In this document: piece after piece, positions 1-10,378 of the stretch
How positions within the stretch are numbered: the first letter of the stretch is position 1
Layout of the letters: the number at the start of each line of letters is the position of its first letter
Assembly (NCBI RefSeq): GCF_026151205.1
Contig: NC_087083.1
Coordinates: forward strand, 13,328,944-13,392,943
Length of the DNA: 64,000 bases
Direction of reading: 5' to 3'
From: Bolinopsis microptera
Lineage: Eukaryota > Ctenophora > Tentaculata > Lobata > Bolinopsidae
Program-made: the position numbers and the translations under genes
The notes under the pieces: model-generated
The model's database searches: none
Seen by the model: only the letters and a program-made list of their open reading frames with translations
What the model was told of the DNA's origin: nothing

Positions 1-286
1 CACACCATGTGGTTCGCCGGCGCTAAAATTTGAAATTATCAAAGAAAACTAACGCGCATTTAGGAGACGCGCAAAAGTTGTCACTGTTGGCATGGTTTGG
101 GCGAGCGAATTAGTAAGAGCCCATGCACCATGACAACCACATTACTTTGCAAAGTTAAAAAGCTGCGATCGATCTTTTATTTAGCCCAAAATCGAACTTT
201 TCGGTTTAATTCGAAATCTAATTTGTCCCAAATTTTGCTCCTGGAGAGCTAGCTTTAAATTTACGAGATTGAAATCTTGTTGAAAA
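1..286. other. non-coding left edge, repeat-like
   Basis: No open reading frame of note. The text is AT-rich with islands of CpG-containing words such as gcgcgc, in the style of the tandem unit that follows. It is probably more of the same dispersed repeat landscape, but I cannot define an edge. Confidence 0.4.
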
Positions 287-908
287 CCGGAAGACTAGGT
301 TCTATAACTATTTTAATTTTACTTTTGGAGATAGACCCCAGCCGGTAGGATTTGCTGGGACTTAATGTTTTACCCATTACCGGGTGATACTCGACGACTC
401 GTGAAATTGCAGAAATATAATATTCGTTTCAAATATTAAAGACCGGCGCGCGCGTCGCCATTCGCCGCGTCTTGGTAGGTTTTAAACCTACAATTAATGA
501 CAAACCATGTATTTATTAACGGGTGATACTCGTAAAATATCTATTCCATACCGTCGACGAGTCCAACTCGGCGCGCGTCCTGGTAGTTTGTAAACATACA
601 ATGTATTTAGCGAGATGCGTTACTGGACCTGGGCCGCGCATCAAATAATGCAAATGCTTCTCGCAACCACATCTTCGTTAGATCGGCGAGATGCGCTATT
701 GGGCCCCGCCGAACTGAGAAGCTAGGTAAATAACGCGCGAAACTCATCGACGATGTTATTAATTCGAATGAATATTATATCACCCGTTTCTTGATTATTT
801 TTGCTAGAATAAAGAAAAATCCTTTGTTTCATAGTAAATCGTTAAAACTTTGCAATGAAATACTCAAACTAAAACGAGACAATAACTTAGAAAAAACGTG
901 TGACAAGT
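287..908 (+). repeat. 622-bp direct repeat, copy 1 (unoccupied insertion site)
   Basis: This stretch recurs almost unchanged as 909-926 plus 14446-15143. Copy 2 is interrupted by the 13.5-kb element and carries an extra 94 bp (an 86-bp MITE plus its 8-bp duplication). After subtracting those, the two copies have the same length. Copy 1 runs uninterrupted through GTTCTA (299-304) and through gacctggg (626-633), so it shows both target sites before insertion. It contains no gene. Diverged pieces of the same family appear near 44290-44345 and 45270-45400. Confidence 0.85.
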
Positions 909-926
909 CCGGAAGACTAGGTTCTA
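909..926 (+). repeat. start of direct repeat copy 2, ending in target duplication GTTCTA
   Basis: The first 18 bases of copy 2 (ccggaagactag then GTTCTA at 921-926) precede the inserted element. The same six bases are repeated at 14440-14445 on the far side, and the repeat then continues as in copy 1. Confidence 0.85.
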
Positions 927-1507
927 AGTAGTATATCAGGGTTGAATCTCACCCCGAAACAGTATATATTCTGCTCGACCTTCTGATTGGTTTAAAACCG
1001 TCACGTGAGCTGCAGAACAGTGTCTAGTTGGCTGTTGAAACCTGTCACGTGACCAAGGAGCATATCACGTGGGTCAAAAAGCTGTGTCTGATTGGTTGAG
1101 TTTCTCCTAAAGACTTCTCTTTGCAAGGAAAAGTGAGAGATGAGACAACTAGCTCAACAGACGAGCACTTTAATAAGTAAGAGACCAATGTTTATATCTT
1201 TTATTTTACAGTTACACTCACATCACACGCAAATTCACATTTAGTTTCATAAGCATGGGAGCTCACCTGGTCCAACGAGCTTGGTATTTATAATCACTTA
1301 TACTGCACTCTCATGCGGCTTCTATATTAATATAGAAAGTGATACAGTGTCACATGCAACTATAAGTATAATGTTTGGATCGGTTTCTCCTAAAAGTTTC
1401 TCTTTGCAAGGAAAAGTGAGAGATGATACCAAAACCTCTTTGTATGTTCTAATTGTACAGTTGTTCAATTTATGGCATTGTTTTATCTGACGTCTAATTC
1501 ATTTAGT
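927..1507 (+). repeat. left terminal inverted repeat
   Basis: About 581 bp, matching the reverse complement of 13859-14439 with very few differences. The 69-codon ORF at 1281-1490 is duplicated exactly on the minus strand at 13876-14085 because of this inversion and shows no sign of being a gene. The TIR contains a GTCACGTGAC palindrome (1044-1053) and two related stretches beginning with ctcctaaa (about 1105 and 1387). Confidence 0.85.
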
Positions 1508-3162
1508 GTAGAACAATAGTTCCTTCCAGACACTGTTAGCAAATTTTGATTTTTATATTGATATTTTTATTGTTGAATGAAGTTAACTGAGGTAAATTTT
1601 TTTTAAAAACAAATAAACTTTTACAACGCAGGGACTTGGAGTATAAACGACCAAGTTCGCATAAATGCTTATCCAACCAAGAATTTAGGAGGCAAGGGTG
1701 GGTGCGTAAACTACATGGTCTGCACTCTCCGATCCTGTACCACCCTGGATTCTTTTTGACGTATTTTTGTTAAAGGTATATGTACCTTCTAGCCACTCTA
1801 TTGCTACTCCAAGTCCCCTTAGATTTCTGGTATAAAGGTCCTGATAGTTATATATAAAATATTATTTTGTTTGCTTTAATTGATACTAAATAAAATTGTT
1901 GTTTTCCTGAAATTGTTGTTATCCTGAGCTAATAGACTTGCTCTTGGCTTTCCCCGCTATGTGTCCATGTGGAGTGTGGCACACTACAGCAAAACGCATT
2001 CTTCCTAGATCAAGAGCATCGTGAGGAGTGTAGAATTATTCCACACATTAAGACATGCTTATAGCTTTCATAATATGAAATTTGAGTAAAATTATACCAT
2101 ATAAGGATTTAATGGTTCTTGAAGTGTTTTTACATTACAGGTTCGGGTCACATAATTCAACTGCACCACTAATCACCAACAACTATGCTTTGTAAAATAC
2201 AAGGAAAGATTTTATAATTTCTCCCTATATATATATAACTTTTGCATTTAGTATTGTAGGAGGAAGGTGTCATCTGTTCAATTGGTGGCTCCTGCAGAAC
2301 ACCTGCTCGGATGGTATACTGATTGACTATCAAGTAGAAAGAGTCGACGATCATCCTCATGTTACAGTATAACCGTACATAGGAATAAAAGTATGATCAA
2401 GTTGACTAGTAGTGTAGACAAGTGTATCCCTTCGAGCAGGTGTTCTGCTTGGAATCATCAATTGAACAGGTGCCAACTTCCTTCTATTGTTAAATTGACT
2501 AGTATCGTGGACAAGTGTACCCCGTCATACAGATGCTCCTTTTCTTTTGTTTTCTGTGAAGTAATTCAGTGTCAATGAATATGTCTGTTTACTCTAGTAG
2601 CAGAGTGTAGTTGAGTGTGCACTTCGATGTTTACGATTGCCACAAAGAATCATTTAATTAATTGTGATTGTGTGGTGCTCACTTCACACAGCAGAAGTCG
2701 TTAAATGTATAGTGTACACGTTCACGTATAATTACATCAGTTGTCTATCGGCATTATGAACATCTGGTTCGAGGCGACCTTTGTACAATGTACTGATAAA
2801 GTGATATAATGACTTATGTGCTAGCTAAATTTAACTAGAGTGTACAGTTTTGGACAACACCCGGAACGTATCTTACACTACTACTTGGCGTTCAGTTGTG
2901 TGTTGCGTAAAATTTGTCTCTACTTCACCTAATTATTATTCAATTTAATGTTAAGTGTACTGTTTTTAATTCTTTTGACTGTAGTCGGTCACGTAACACT
3001 GACTGTTTTATATGAAATCTAATTTATAAAGAACACTCTCAGAATGGTTACTCTACAGCCTCAAGAATAATACGTCATTGTATAGCCGTAACATCTGTGT
3101 AATGTATTTGACAACAATTCAATCTCTTATCTAGACTTGTCTATATATTTTCTACTTTCTTA
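1508..3162. other. element interior, left side, no gene recognised
   Basis: AT-rich DNA with only short, unconvincing ORFs. A ~40-bp segment around 2290-2320 (cctgcagaacacctgctcgg) has an inverted partner near 2430-2455 (gagcaggtgttctgcttgg), forming a loose stem. I see no recognisable domain. Confidence 0.5.
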
Positions 3163-3184
3163 GAATTAGAATTAGAATTAGAAT
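3163..3184 (-). repeat. LINE 3'-terminal microsatellite (ATTCTA)n
   Basis: Plus-strand agaattagaattagaatt, that is ATTCTA repeats on the element's strand. It follows the 3' UTR and marks the probable 3' end. Confidence 0.6.
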
Positions 3185-3612
3185 CAAATTTACACAGCAA
3201 TACAATAAGAATAAAAATAATTTAAGAAGCTTCAATCTGCTGTGCAGGACATTCAAGTCAGTCGAAAACTGTTAGCAGAACACCCTTCTAGGGACATAAG
3301 GATATAGTATGTAAACATAATGAGTAATAAAATAATGAGTGATAAAATAAGATATGATTTAACAGTGAACTGTGGGCATGAAGGTAACAATTAAGATTAC
3401 ATAGATGCCCACTTTGGGATAACGTTAGTAATGTTATTTACAGTTATATACAGAGAAGTATAGAACAATAATAGATTGGCAATGATAAAAAATGGGAACG
3501 AATAAAGGAGATGTTTAAAGTTCTATACTTCTGGAAATACCTAGGTCATATATAACACAGGGGGCCTTTCCACCCGACAAAAACTCCAGCCCCATAAAAT
3601 TTGTTTCAGTTG

Positions 3613-6600
3613 TCACTTAGCTAGAGTGTAGAAATAGTCGAAACTATTGTTTATTTCATAGGATGAGACTCCTTGAATTACATCTGACATAAATTTAGAT
3701 TTCATACATTGTGAGAATTTTACACTACATTCTATAGTCCTTATGTTCTCTGGAATTGTATTCCAACATTTTGCACCTAAATATGTAAAGGTTTTGTGTG
3801 TTCTGGATTTGTGAATATAAAGGTTGCACCTCTCAGCATCACGTGATCCTCCGGATACATAAGAAAATTTATCTGTGAATGATGATGGTGCAGCCTCATT
3901 AAGAATTTTATACATATACGTTGACAGATGGAGTTGTCTTCTTAAGTGTAAGGGTAACCACTTCATATTTCGATATACATTTACTGATGGTTCCTGCCAA
4001 TGAACATCCAGAGCAATTTTTGCTACTTTCTTGTATAATATATCAAGAGAATTAAGTTTGGTTTTGGCAGCCCTGCACCATATTATATCCAGGTAGTCAA
4101 ATTGGGGGAGCATAAGAGCATTTACAAACATTTTTCTATATTTCAGTGGAAGAAGATTTTTCGACCTGTATAGTGCCCCTATTCTTTTAGCAATTTTTGA
4201 TTTCACATAATCAATATGGTCATGAAAGTTCAATAAATTGTCTATCATGAGACCTAAATATTTTTGAGATTTAGTTTCTTCTATAAATAGGCATTCTTTT
4301 TCCAAATCCAGAGGGATTGACAACGTGTCCAGATTAGGTGATCTATCAAATACAATGAATGAAGATTTTGCAGCATTTAGTCTCAGCTTGTTGATTCTAA
4401 GCCATTCATACACAATTTTCATATCCTTAATTACATTCTCATATATGCCTCGGGAAATGTTATCAAAATATAGTGCACTGTCATCTGCAAATAAGTAAAC
4501 AGTAGATTGTGTGCAATTTCTACTGAGATCATTTATGAATAAACTAAATAGAATTGGTCCTAATATGCTACCCTGTGGCACACCTGTTTTAACAGGGAGT
4601 GATGTGCTTACATTACCACGTATTTTGGTGTGTTGCTTTCTGTCCCCCAGGTAGCTTTTGAACCACTTTATGACAAAGCCATCAACTCCATAATACTTAA
4701 GTTTTTTTTTAATAAAATATTATGGCTTACTGTGTCAAAGGCCTTTTTGATATCTAAGAATACAATTGCAGGTTTCTTCTGTGATTCCTTAGACGTAAAT
4801 ATTTTATCAAACAGATTAAGCATTAAAAAAGTGGTGGAATGATCTTTTCTAAAACCATACTGATGGTTGGTAAGCAGTTTATTTGTTTCAACATAGTCTG
4901 TAAGCTGTTGGTTAACAAAATATTCTATGCATTTTCCAAGTAGGGGGAGTATGGATATTGGCCGGTAGTTATTTGGATCATTAGGGTCACCAGTTTTAAG
5001 AATTGGAGTGACTGATGCAATTTTACATGCCAACGGCATTGTTCCACTTTTCATACTAAGGTTTATAATATGAGCTACTGGATCGATGATTTGGGGAATA
5101 ATATACTTATATATTTTAATGGGCATGATATCGTTAATCGATTTATCTGATGGTATACTGAGTATATATTCTTTTACTTGTTCAACAGTCACCTCTTCGA
5201 ATACAGAGAGTTTACACTCTGTTGGAGGCGGCATATATTCTAGGAAGTCGTCTGAATCCTTTTCCTTAATCGATTCTTGTATTATTGTACCAACTGTGGC
5301 AAAATGCAGGTTAACTCCGTTAACATTTAAGTTGCTTGGGGAAGAGCTACTTATTTTTCCAGGTAAGTTTGAAGCATGTTTGATAGTTTTCCAAATGCCT
5401 TTTAAATCGTTTTTTGCACTTTTCACAGTAAGGTCCTGAACAATATTTGTACGTCTGTTTTCTTTGGATAATTTTGTCACATAGTTTCTTTGGGGACGAT
5501 AGTTATCCCACGAAGTAGAGCATTTCTTATGTAGTTCACTTTTTCTGCATTTACATATTCCATTAATACAATTACACTTGAATTTGTTTAATTGTCCTAA
5601 ACACTTTTTATACTTTCTGAAGAGCATCTTCTTCTTCCGTATTTCTGCCAACAGTTCTTTAGAGGGATTACAGAGAAAGTTACTATTACATTTTATCTGT
5701 TTAGGTGGACAGTAATTATCATACGATTCCTGGATGTGATGATTAAGTCCATCTAGGGCATGGTCTACATCAGTACAGCTTAGAATATTACTGTAGTTGC
5801 TGGAGGATCCCAGAAAATAGCTTAAGGCTTTCAGATTGTTTAAGGAGTGGTCTCTGATAAGAACCTTCTGGAATTTACTAGCTTTACTTACTTTAAAGTC
5901 GAGAACACATTTGAGAGCTTGGTGATCTCCTATTCTATCATCAAGTACTTTACACTCTAGTATGAAATTAGAGTAACAGTTAGTCATGACAACATCTATT
6001 GTGCTCTGCGTTATCCTACCATCTAAGTTTGCAACTCTAGTAATTCCTGTAACAGTCTGTATCATTCCAAAGAGCTTCATTGTTATATCTAACTTTTTAT
6101 AATCTAGATCAGATAAAGAGTTTTGGTTAACATTAACATCGCCAATCCATATTACTTTCTTACCTTGAAGTTTCATCATACATTCAGTCATATAATCAAG
6201 GAAAGTATCTAGGTGACAAAAGTTTTGTGATCTGTAGAAGCAGCAAATGTACAGATTGGCATCCTTGAGTTGTATCCATATAGCTTCGATTTTAGAAATA
6301 TCAGAGTAAGTTATATCTAAATTGAGTAATTTGTGGTTTACATTTTGGTTGATCAATATACCACACCCTCCTCTTCCTCTATCGTTAGGTCTATCACACC
6401 TTATAAAATCAAAGTTTAAGGGGAAGTTAAGTGTACTAGTGTCTATATCAGATTTAAGGTTTGTCTCATTAATTCCAATTATGTCAAGCTTTTCGCGAAA
6501 TATTAGCTCCTGTAGTTCGAGAGTTTTTGCCAGATTAGTCAGGCCACCCTGTATATTACATAGACCAAGAGAGAGATTATCGTTTATTGAGGTACGAATG

Positions 6601-6614
6601 TGGTAATAATAAAG
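3613..6614 (-). CDS. LINE ORF2: AP endonuclease and reverse transcriptase, one frameshift
   Basis: The protein nicks target DNA and reverse-transcribes the element RNA in place. The APE-type endonuclease motifs appear in order from about 6570 to 5920: NIQGG, GINET with the catalytic Glu, RGRGGCG, WIGDVN, STIDVVMTN and IGDHQ. The RT domain follows with NYRPISILP, FLDIKKAFDTVSH, PQGSILGP and the catalytic FADD near 4490. The frame is open from a TAA at 6615-6617 without an early ATG; the first ATG (6356) would cut off the endonuclease N-terminus. The two halves (4668-6614 and 3613 to about 4700) are in different frames. The shift falls at a run of nine T (4702-4710), after which the other frame continues the RT domain without a gap. 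A mutation or a sequencing length error in the run would both explain this. Confidence 0.88.
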
Positions 6615-6790
6615 TTAAAAGGAGGACAAATCTATACGTTTCTTCTTCAAGCAATTTAAATAAAATTCATGACATTTAGTTTTATGTCATGCTGATTTAT
6701 TTGTGACTTAATAATTTAAAATGTGATTCTTTGATAAAAGTATCAAATACTCATTTAACTACAGAACTTTCTACAATCTGAATGGAAAGA

Positions 6791-8527
6791 CTAAGTTTGC
6801 TCATTGTGGGATAAATATTTTAAATGTTTCGCCAACCTGGCGATTCCCTTGATATTAAGGTGAACATTATCTATTCCCTTTTTGAAAAATACCTGTTTCC
6901 TTACTCCAGTAACTCGGCTGGTAAATAGTCTATTATTACGTTCTAAATCTATATAATTTAACCCATGGCTAGAGCAGGTGTTAGAAATAAACCTATTTAA
7001 TTCGTTGATAACTTCATTTTTGTTATAACTGTTCCTAGGTAAAATATTTATAACTGAAATTCTTGCTCCAATAAACATTCCCCAAAGTATACTAAGTATT
7101 TGATCAATTCCTTCTGTTGCATTTTTCATAGAAATATAATTGTTACAGACAGAATCTACGTAGTTTGTACCTGTTAGTATGAAAACACGCTTTACACCCT
7201 TTTTGTCCAGTTTTTTGAACTCCTCATCATGTAACAGCCTATTTAACATTTGAGCAGAGTTCGCTCCAGGGTAGAAGAACACCTTAGCTTTCTGCTTCCT
7301 CGAACTTAGTAGAGTTCCGTTGAGGTCCCTGAACATACTGCTGCTGATGTAGATGGTATCAATTGGCAGGTCACTTGGGATCTGTTCAGGTGAAGGAGGC
7401 GCTGCAGTTGACTTGGCTGAACTCTTAACTCTGGAATGGTGGACTTCAAATTCACTTTCGTTGTAGGGTACATATCCACTAGCTGTAGAAGGTGATTTTC
7501 TTGGTTGACTGCAGACAACTGATTTGATAAGTCTAAAAGTTAAACTGATCCTTTTGTCTGTGCATAGTGGATCGGGACATAGTTCATGGTTGAATTGATG
7601 TTGGGACTTTTTGGACATAAGACATACATCTCCATGTTCTAAAATTAGGGAAGTCACCACTTGTCCTGTTTTGATTTCAGTCAACTGCATCATCCTGGAA
7701 GCACCAAGGGACACTGTTACAATGTACGAATTTTCTTCAATAAATTCTTCATTGTCACTATGAGCAGGCATATGTTCCTCTCCAGATTCATAGAGATTGA
7801 CCAGAACACTGTTGTAGTTGTATTCTGGGAATAGCTCATCTAGAAAGGAACATATACTTGCCATGTAAGATCCCTGGGGGATCTTCTTTGGGTCATGCAT
7901 TCCTCCACTGTACACGTAAGGATGTTTCCCAAAGTAGACTGATTTCCTGTTATGGAAGTGGTGGCTGAACTTTAATTCCTCAAATAAGATTTCAACAGAA
8001 AATTTGCTGAATGGTGCCTGTTCAATAAGTTCAACAGGTGTGATGGCGATATCAGGGATTTCATAGTCTGTAGTAAGGTCTGAACTTGACACAGGTGTTA
8101 AATCTAATCCTGCATAATATTCACCACTTCTTGGAATAACTGAGCCAGTGTCTGTAATCTCGCTGGTTGAAATGTCTATGTTGTTAGAAATAATTGATAG
8201 AGGTGCTTCTACATAGCCATCATCATCAATCAACAAAAATGATTCTGGTACCTCACATTCATTGTCATACTGAATGTTATTGTTGCTGGAGTCCGTTTGC
8301 ACTGATACATCGAAACACTTGTATTGAGCAATAGATTGGTTTCCACTTTGAGGCGAAATAGTTTCATTAATCTCTGCTATTGTTTGTGAGGTTTGAACAA
8401 TCTCCTCTAAAATGAACACTTTACGCTCCAGAAACTTCACGCGAGTTTCAAGATCTGAACAGTTTGTACATTTTGTATCACATTCCATCAATAATTTGCC
8501 GAAAAATGTTTCCAATGAATCGTTCAT
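6791..8527 (-). CDS. LINE ORF1: AlkB-like 2OG-Fe(II) dioxygenase fused to SGNH esterase
   Basis: 578 aa. Residues 20-50 (CxxC, then LETRVKFLERKVFILEE) look like a short coiled coil. Residues ~180-335 form an AlkB-type dioxygenase. Visible are the iron ligands H256 and D258 (PAHSDNEE), H314 (FNHELC), and the 2-oxoglutarate/substrate arginines R326 and R332 (KRISLTFR). Residues ~390-575 resemble an SGNH/GDSL hydrolase: a Ser-rich block at 395-397 (YISSSMF), GTN at 453-455 and the D553-x-x-H556 pair (DNVHLN). An esterase domain in ORF1 is established for CR1-type LINEs. AlkB enzymes repair alkylated bases, including RNA in some plant viruses, so protection of element RNA is a plausible but unproven role. 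It sits 177 bp upstream of ORF2 on the same strand, which is why I read it as ORF1 and not as a host gene. Confidence 0.85.
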   Translation of the reverse strand: MNDSLETFFGKLLMECDTKCTNCSDLETRVKFLERKVFILEEIVQTSQTIAEINETISPQSGNQSIAQYKCFDVSVQTDSSNNNIQYDNECEVPESFLLIDDDGYVEAPLSIISNNIDISTSEITDTGSVIPRSGEYYAGLDLTPVSSSDLTTDYEIPDIAITPVELIEQAPFSKFSVEILFEELKFSHHFHNRKSVYFGKHPYVYSGGMHDPKKIPQGSYMASICSFLDELFPEYNYNSVLVNLYESGEEHMPAHSDNEEFIEENSYIVTVSLGASRMMQLTEIKTGQVVTSLILEHGDVCLMSKKSQHQFNHELCPDPLCTDKRISLTFRLIKSVVCSQPRKSPSTASGYVPYNESEFEVHHSRVKSSAKSTAAPPSPEQIPSDLPIDTIYISSSMFRDLNGTLLSSRKQKAKVFFYPGANSAQMLNRLLHDEEFKKLDKKGVKRVFILTGTNYVDSVCNNYISMKNATEGIDQILSILWGMFIGARISVINILPRNSYNKNEVINELNRFISNTCSSHGLNYIDLERNNRLFTSRVTGVRKQVFFKKGIDNVHLNIKGIARLAKHLKYLSHNEQT

Positions 8528-8727
8528 GATGTTGAGTTGGTTGAGTTGGTTGTAGATAAATAGATTGATTGAAGTCGATTGAAGTTGATTGAAGTTGATT
8601 GAATAGATTTGATACCTCCAATTACATTACATTTTTGTCATGTTGGTCATTTTGGTCATACCTCAAATTATTTGTTATATAGTAGTGTTGAAATTATTAT
8701 CAGATCTCCATCAGGTAGTATACTAAG

Positions 8728-9350
8728 TACTGAATACTGAATGAATACTGAATGAATACTGAATGAATACTGAATGAATACTGAATGAATACTGAATGAA
8801 TACTGAATGAATACTGAACGAATACTGAATACTGAATGAATACTGAATGAATATTGAATACTGAATGAATACTGAATAAATACTGAATGAATACTGAATG
8901 ATTACTGAATGAATACTGAATGAATACTGAATGAATACTGAATGAATACTGAATGAAGACTGAATAAATACAGAATACTGAATGAATACTGAATGAATAC
9001 TGAATGAATATTGAATACTGAATGAATACTGAATAAATACTGAATGAATACTGAATGATTACTGAATGAATACTGAATGAATACTGAATGAATACTGAAT
9101 AAATAAATACTGAATAAATAAATACTGAATGAATACTGAATGAATACTGATTGAATACTGAATGAATACTGAATGAATACTGAACGAATACTGAATGAAT
9201 ACTGAATACTGAACGAATACTGAACGAATATCGAATGAATACTGAATGAATACTGAATGAATACTGAATACTGAATGAATCCTGAATACTGAATGAATAC
9301 TGATTGAATACTGAATGAATACTGAATGAATACTGAATACTGCATAATGA
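8728..9350. repeat. TGAATAC satellite array
   Basis: Irregular tandem array built of tgaatac and tgaa words (units of 7 and 11 bp). All three minus-strand frames stay open across much of it and read as low-complexity Ser-Ile-His-Ser-Val-Phe repeats. These are an artefact of the repeat, not genes. It lies just upstream of the LINE ORF1 and may be part of, or the landing site for, the LINE 5' end. Confidence 0.9.
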
Positions 9351-9625
9351 ATATGCAATACTCAATACTCAATACTAATAAATTCGATGTTTGATGGAAA
9401 CACCTCCATTGTTATACCTTATGCTATCATGCACGATCGTGACATGACGTTATATTTTATAACAATAATGTATTATTTTAAACTATAATGTAGACAATGA
9501 AACACATGTTTAGATTTTCGAAGATAACTTTAAATAAACTTTATTCATCAGCTCTATATTCAAAATCCTAATCAATAACTATCAACGTTTGGCTTTAAAG
9601 TTCAAAAATCTTCCGGACGATAATT

Positions 9626-10378
9626 TTATGCAAGTTTAAGCATCTTCTTGAGAATATTCACGTTCTCATTCATTAGTTTGTTGACGTCAGATAGACTACT
9701 AGTCGTGATAACTGCATCTAAAAAAGCTCGTTCTTCCATACTGAAAATCGTAGCAATGTCTTGTCCACAGTCAATGAGATGCTGCTCAAACTTCTCAAAC
9801 AGATCCGTCTTCATTATGTAAGAGAATAAAAAGTCTATACATTTGTCTTCCTCCTTGCACAATTTACTTTGTAACAGGATGTTTAGAGTTTTGAGTAATT
9901 TTGATATTTTAACCTGTACTTTTTCGTTTTTGTGGTCGATTGCTACTCCTTTCCGTTTGCCTTTGTGGCGTTGGACAGAGTCAGACTCAAGCTCACTAAT
10001 AGATTCTGTTTTTGATGCATCATCATCACTTGTTTCCTCAGGATTATTGTTTATTTGGTCTTTTTCTACTCCTTTCTGTTTGCCTTTGTATCGCTGGACA
10101 GAATCAGATTCATTACTAGGTTCTGCTTTTGAAATTTCATCATCACTTGTTTCCTCAGAGTTAGAGCTGTCTTCCTGAGATAATGTTGTATCAGCATCTG
10201 AGTTTGTGGAAGCAGGATAATCCATTTTAGTTTCAGTAACTCCAGATGTAGCTTCTGAGAACGGCAAAATGGTAGAGGGTGATTCTCGGTTTTCTTGATG
10301 ATACCGACTTTTGTGTGTGGCCAAACTATATTTATTGGCAAAAGATTTGTCACAGAATGAGCAAAATACTCGGCTCAT
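9626..10378 (-). CDS. C2H2 zinc-finger protein of the TIR element
   Basis: 250 aa, probably nuclear and DNA-binding. The N-terminus carries one C2H2 finger (CSFCDKSFANKY, then H-x4-H: C-x2-C-x12-H-x4-H). The middle (about residues 65-150) is acidic and Ser-rich and contains a tandem duplication: an EETSDD...SK segment followed by DSVQR(Y/H)KGK(Q/R)KGV occurs twice. The last ~100 residues are predicted by eye to be helical (FLFSYIMKTDLFEKFEQHL, VNILKKMLKLA). It begins with ATG and ends in a stop with no sign of decay. Its position inside the TIR element suggests an element-borne gene. I do not recognise the family, and a function in transposition is not shown. Confidence 0.6.
   Translation of the reverse strand: MSRVFCSFCDKSFANKYSLATHKSRYHQENRESPSTILPFSEATSGVTETKMDYPASTNSDADTTLSQEDSSNSEETSDDEISKAEPSNESDSVQRYKGKQKGVEKDQINNNPEETSDDDASKTESISELESDSVQRHKGKRKGVAIDHKNEKVQVKISKLLKTLNILLQSKLCKEEDKCIDFLFSYIMKTDLFEKFEQHLIDCGQDIATIFSMEERAFLDAVITTSSLSDVNKLMNENVNILKKMLKLA

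Larger units (their letters stand above)
3163..8650 (-). mobile_element. CR1-superfamily non-LTR retrotransposon (LINE)
   Basis: Read on the minus strand, the order is ORF1 (6791-8527), ORF2 with APE-type endonuclease and reverse transcriptase (3613-6614), a 3' UTR of about 430 bp, and a short terminal microsatellite. That microsatellite (ATTCTA repeated, 3163-3184) is typical of CR1/L2-group LINEs, which end in short repeats rather than poly(A). ORF2 is broken only by one frameshift in a homopolymer, so the copy looks young. The 5' end is uncertain; I place it before the satellite that starts near 8728. It is nested inside the large TIR element. Confidence 0.85.

Noticed and set aside
1281-1490. 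69-codon ORF found identically at 13876-14085
   Set aside because: The identity comes from the terminal inverted repeat, not from protein conservation.
6791-8527. A host AlkB homologue gene
   Set aside because: Single exon, esterase domain attached, and followed on the same strand by LINE ORF2; ORF1 of the LINE explains it better.
8700-9372. Overlapping ORFs of 221, 156 and 99 codons on the minus strand
   Set aside because: All are Ser/Ile/His/Val/Phe repeats in different frames of one TGAATAC satellite, which simply lacks stop codons.
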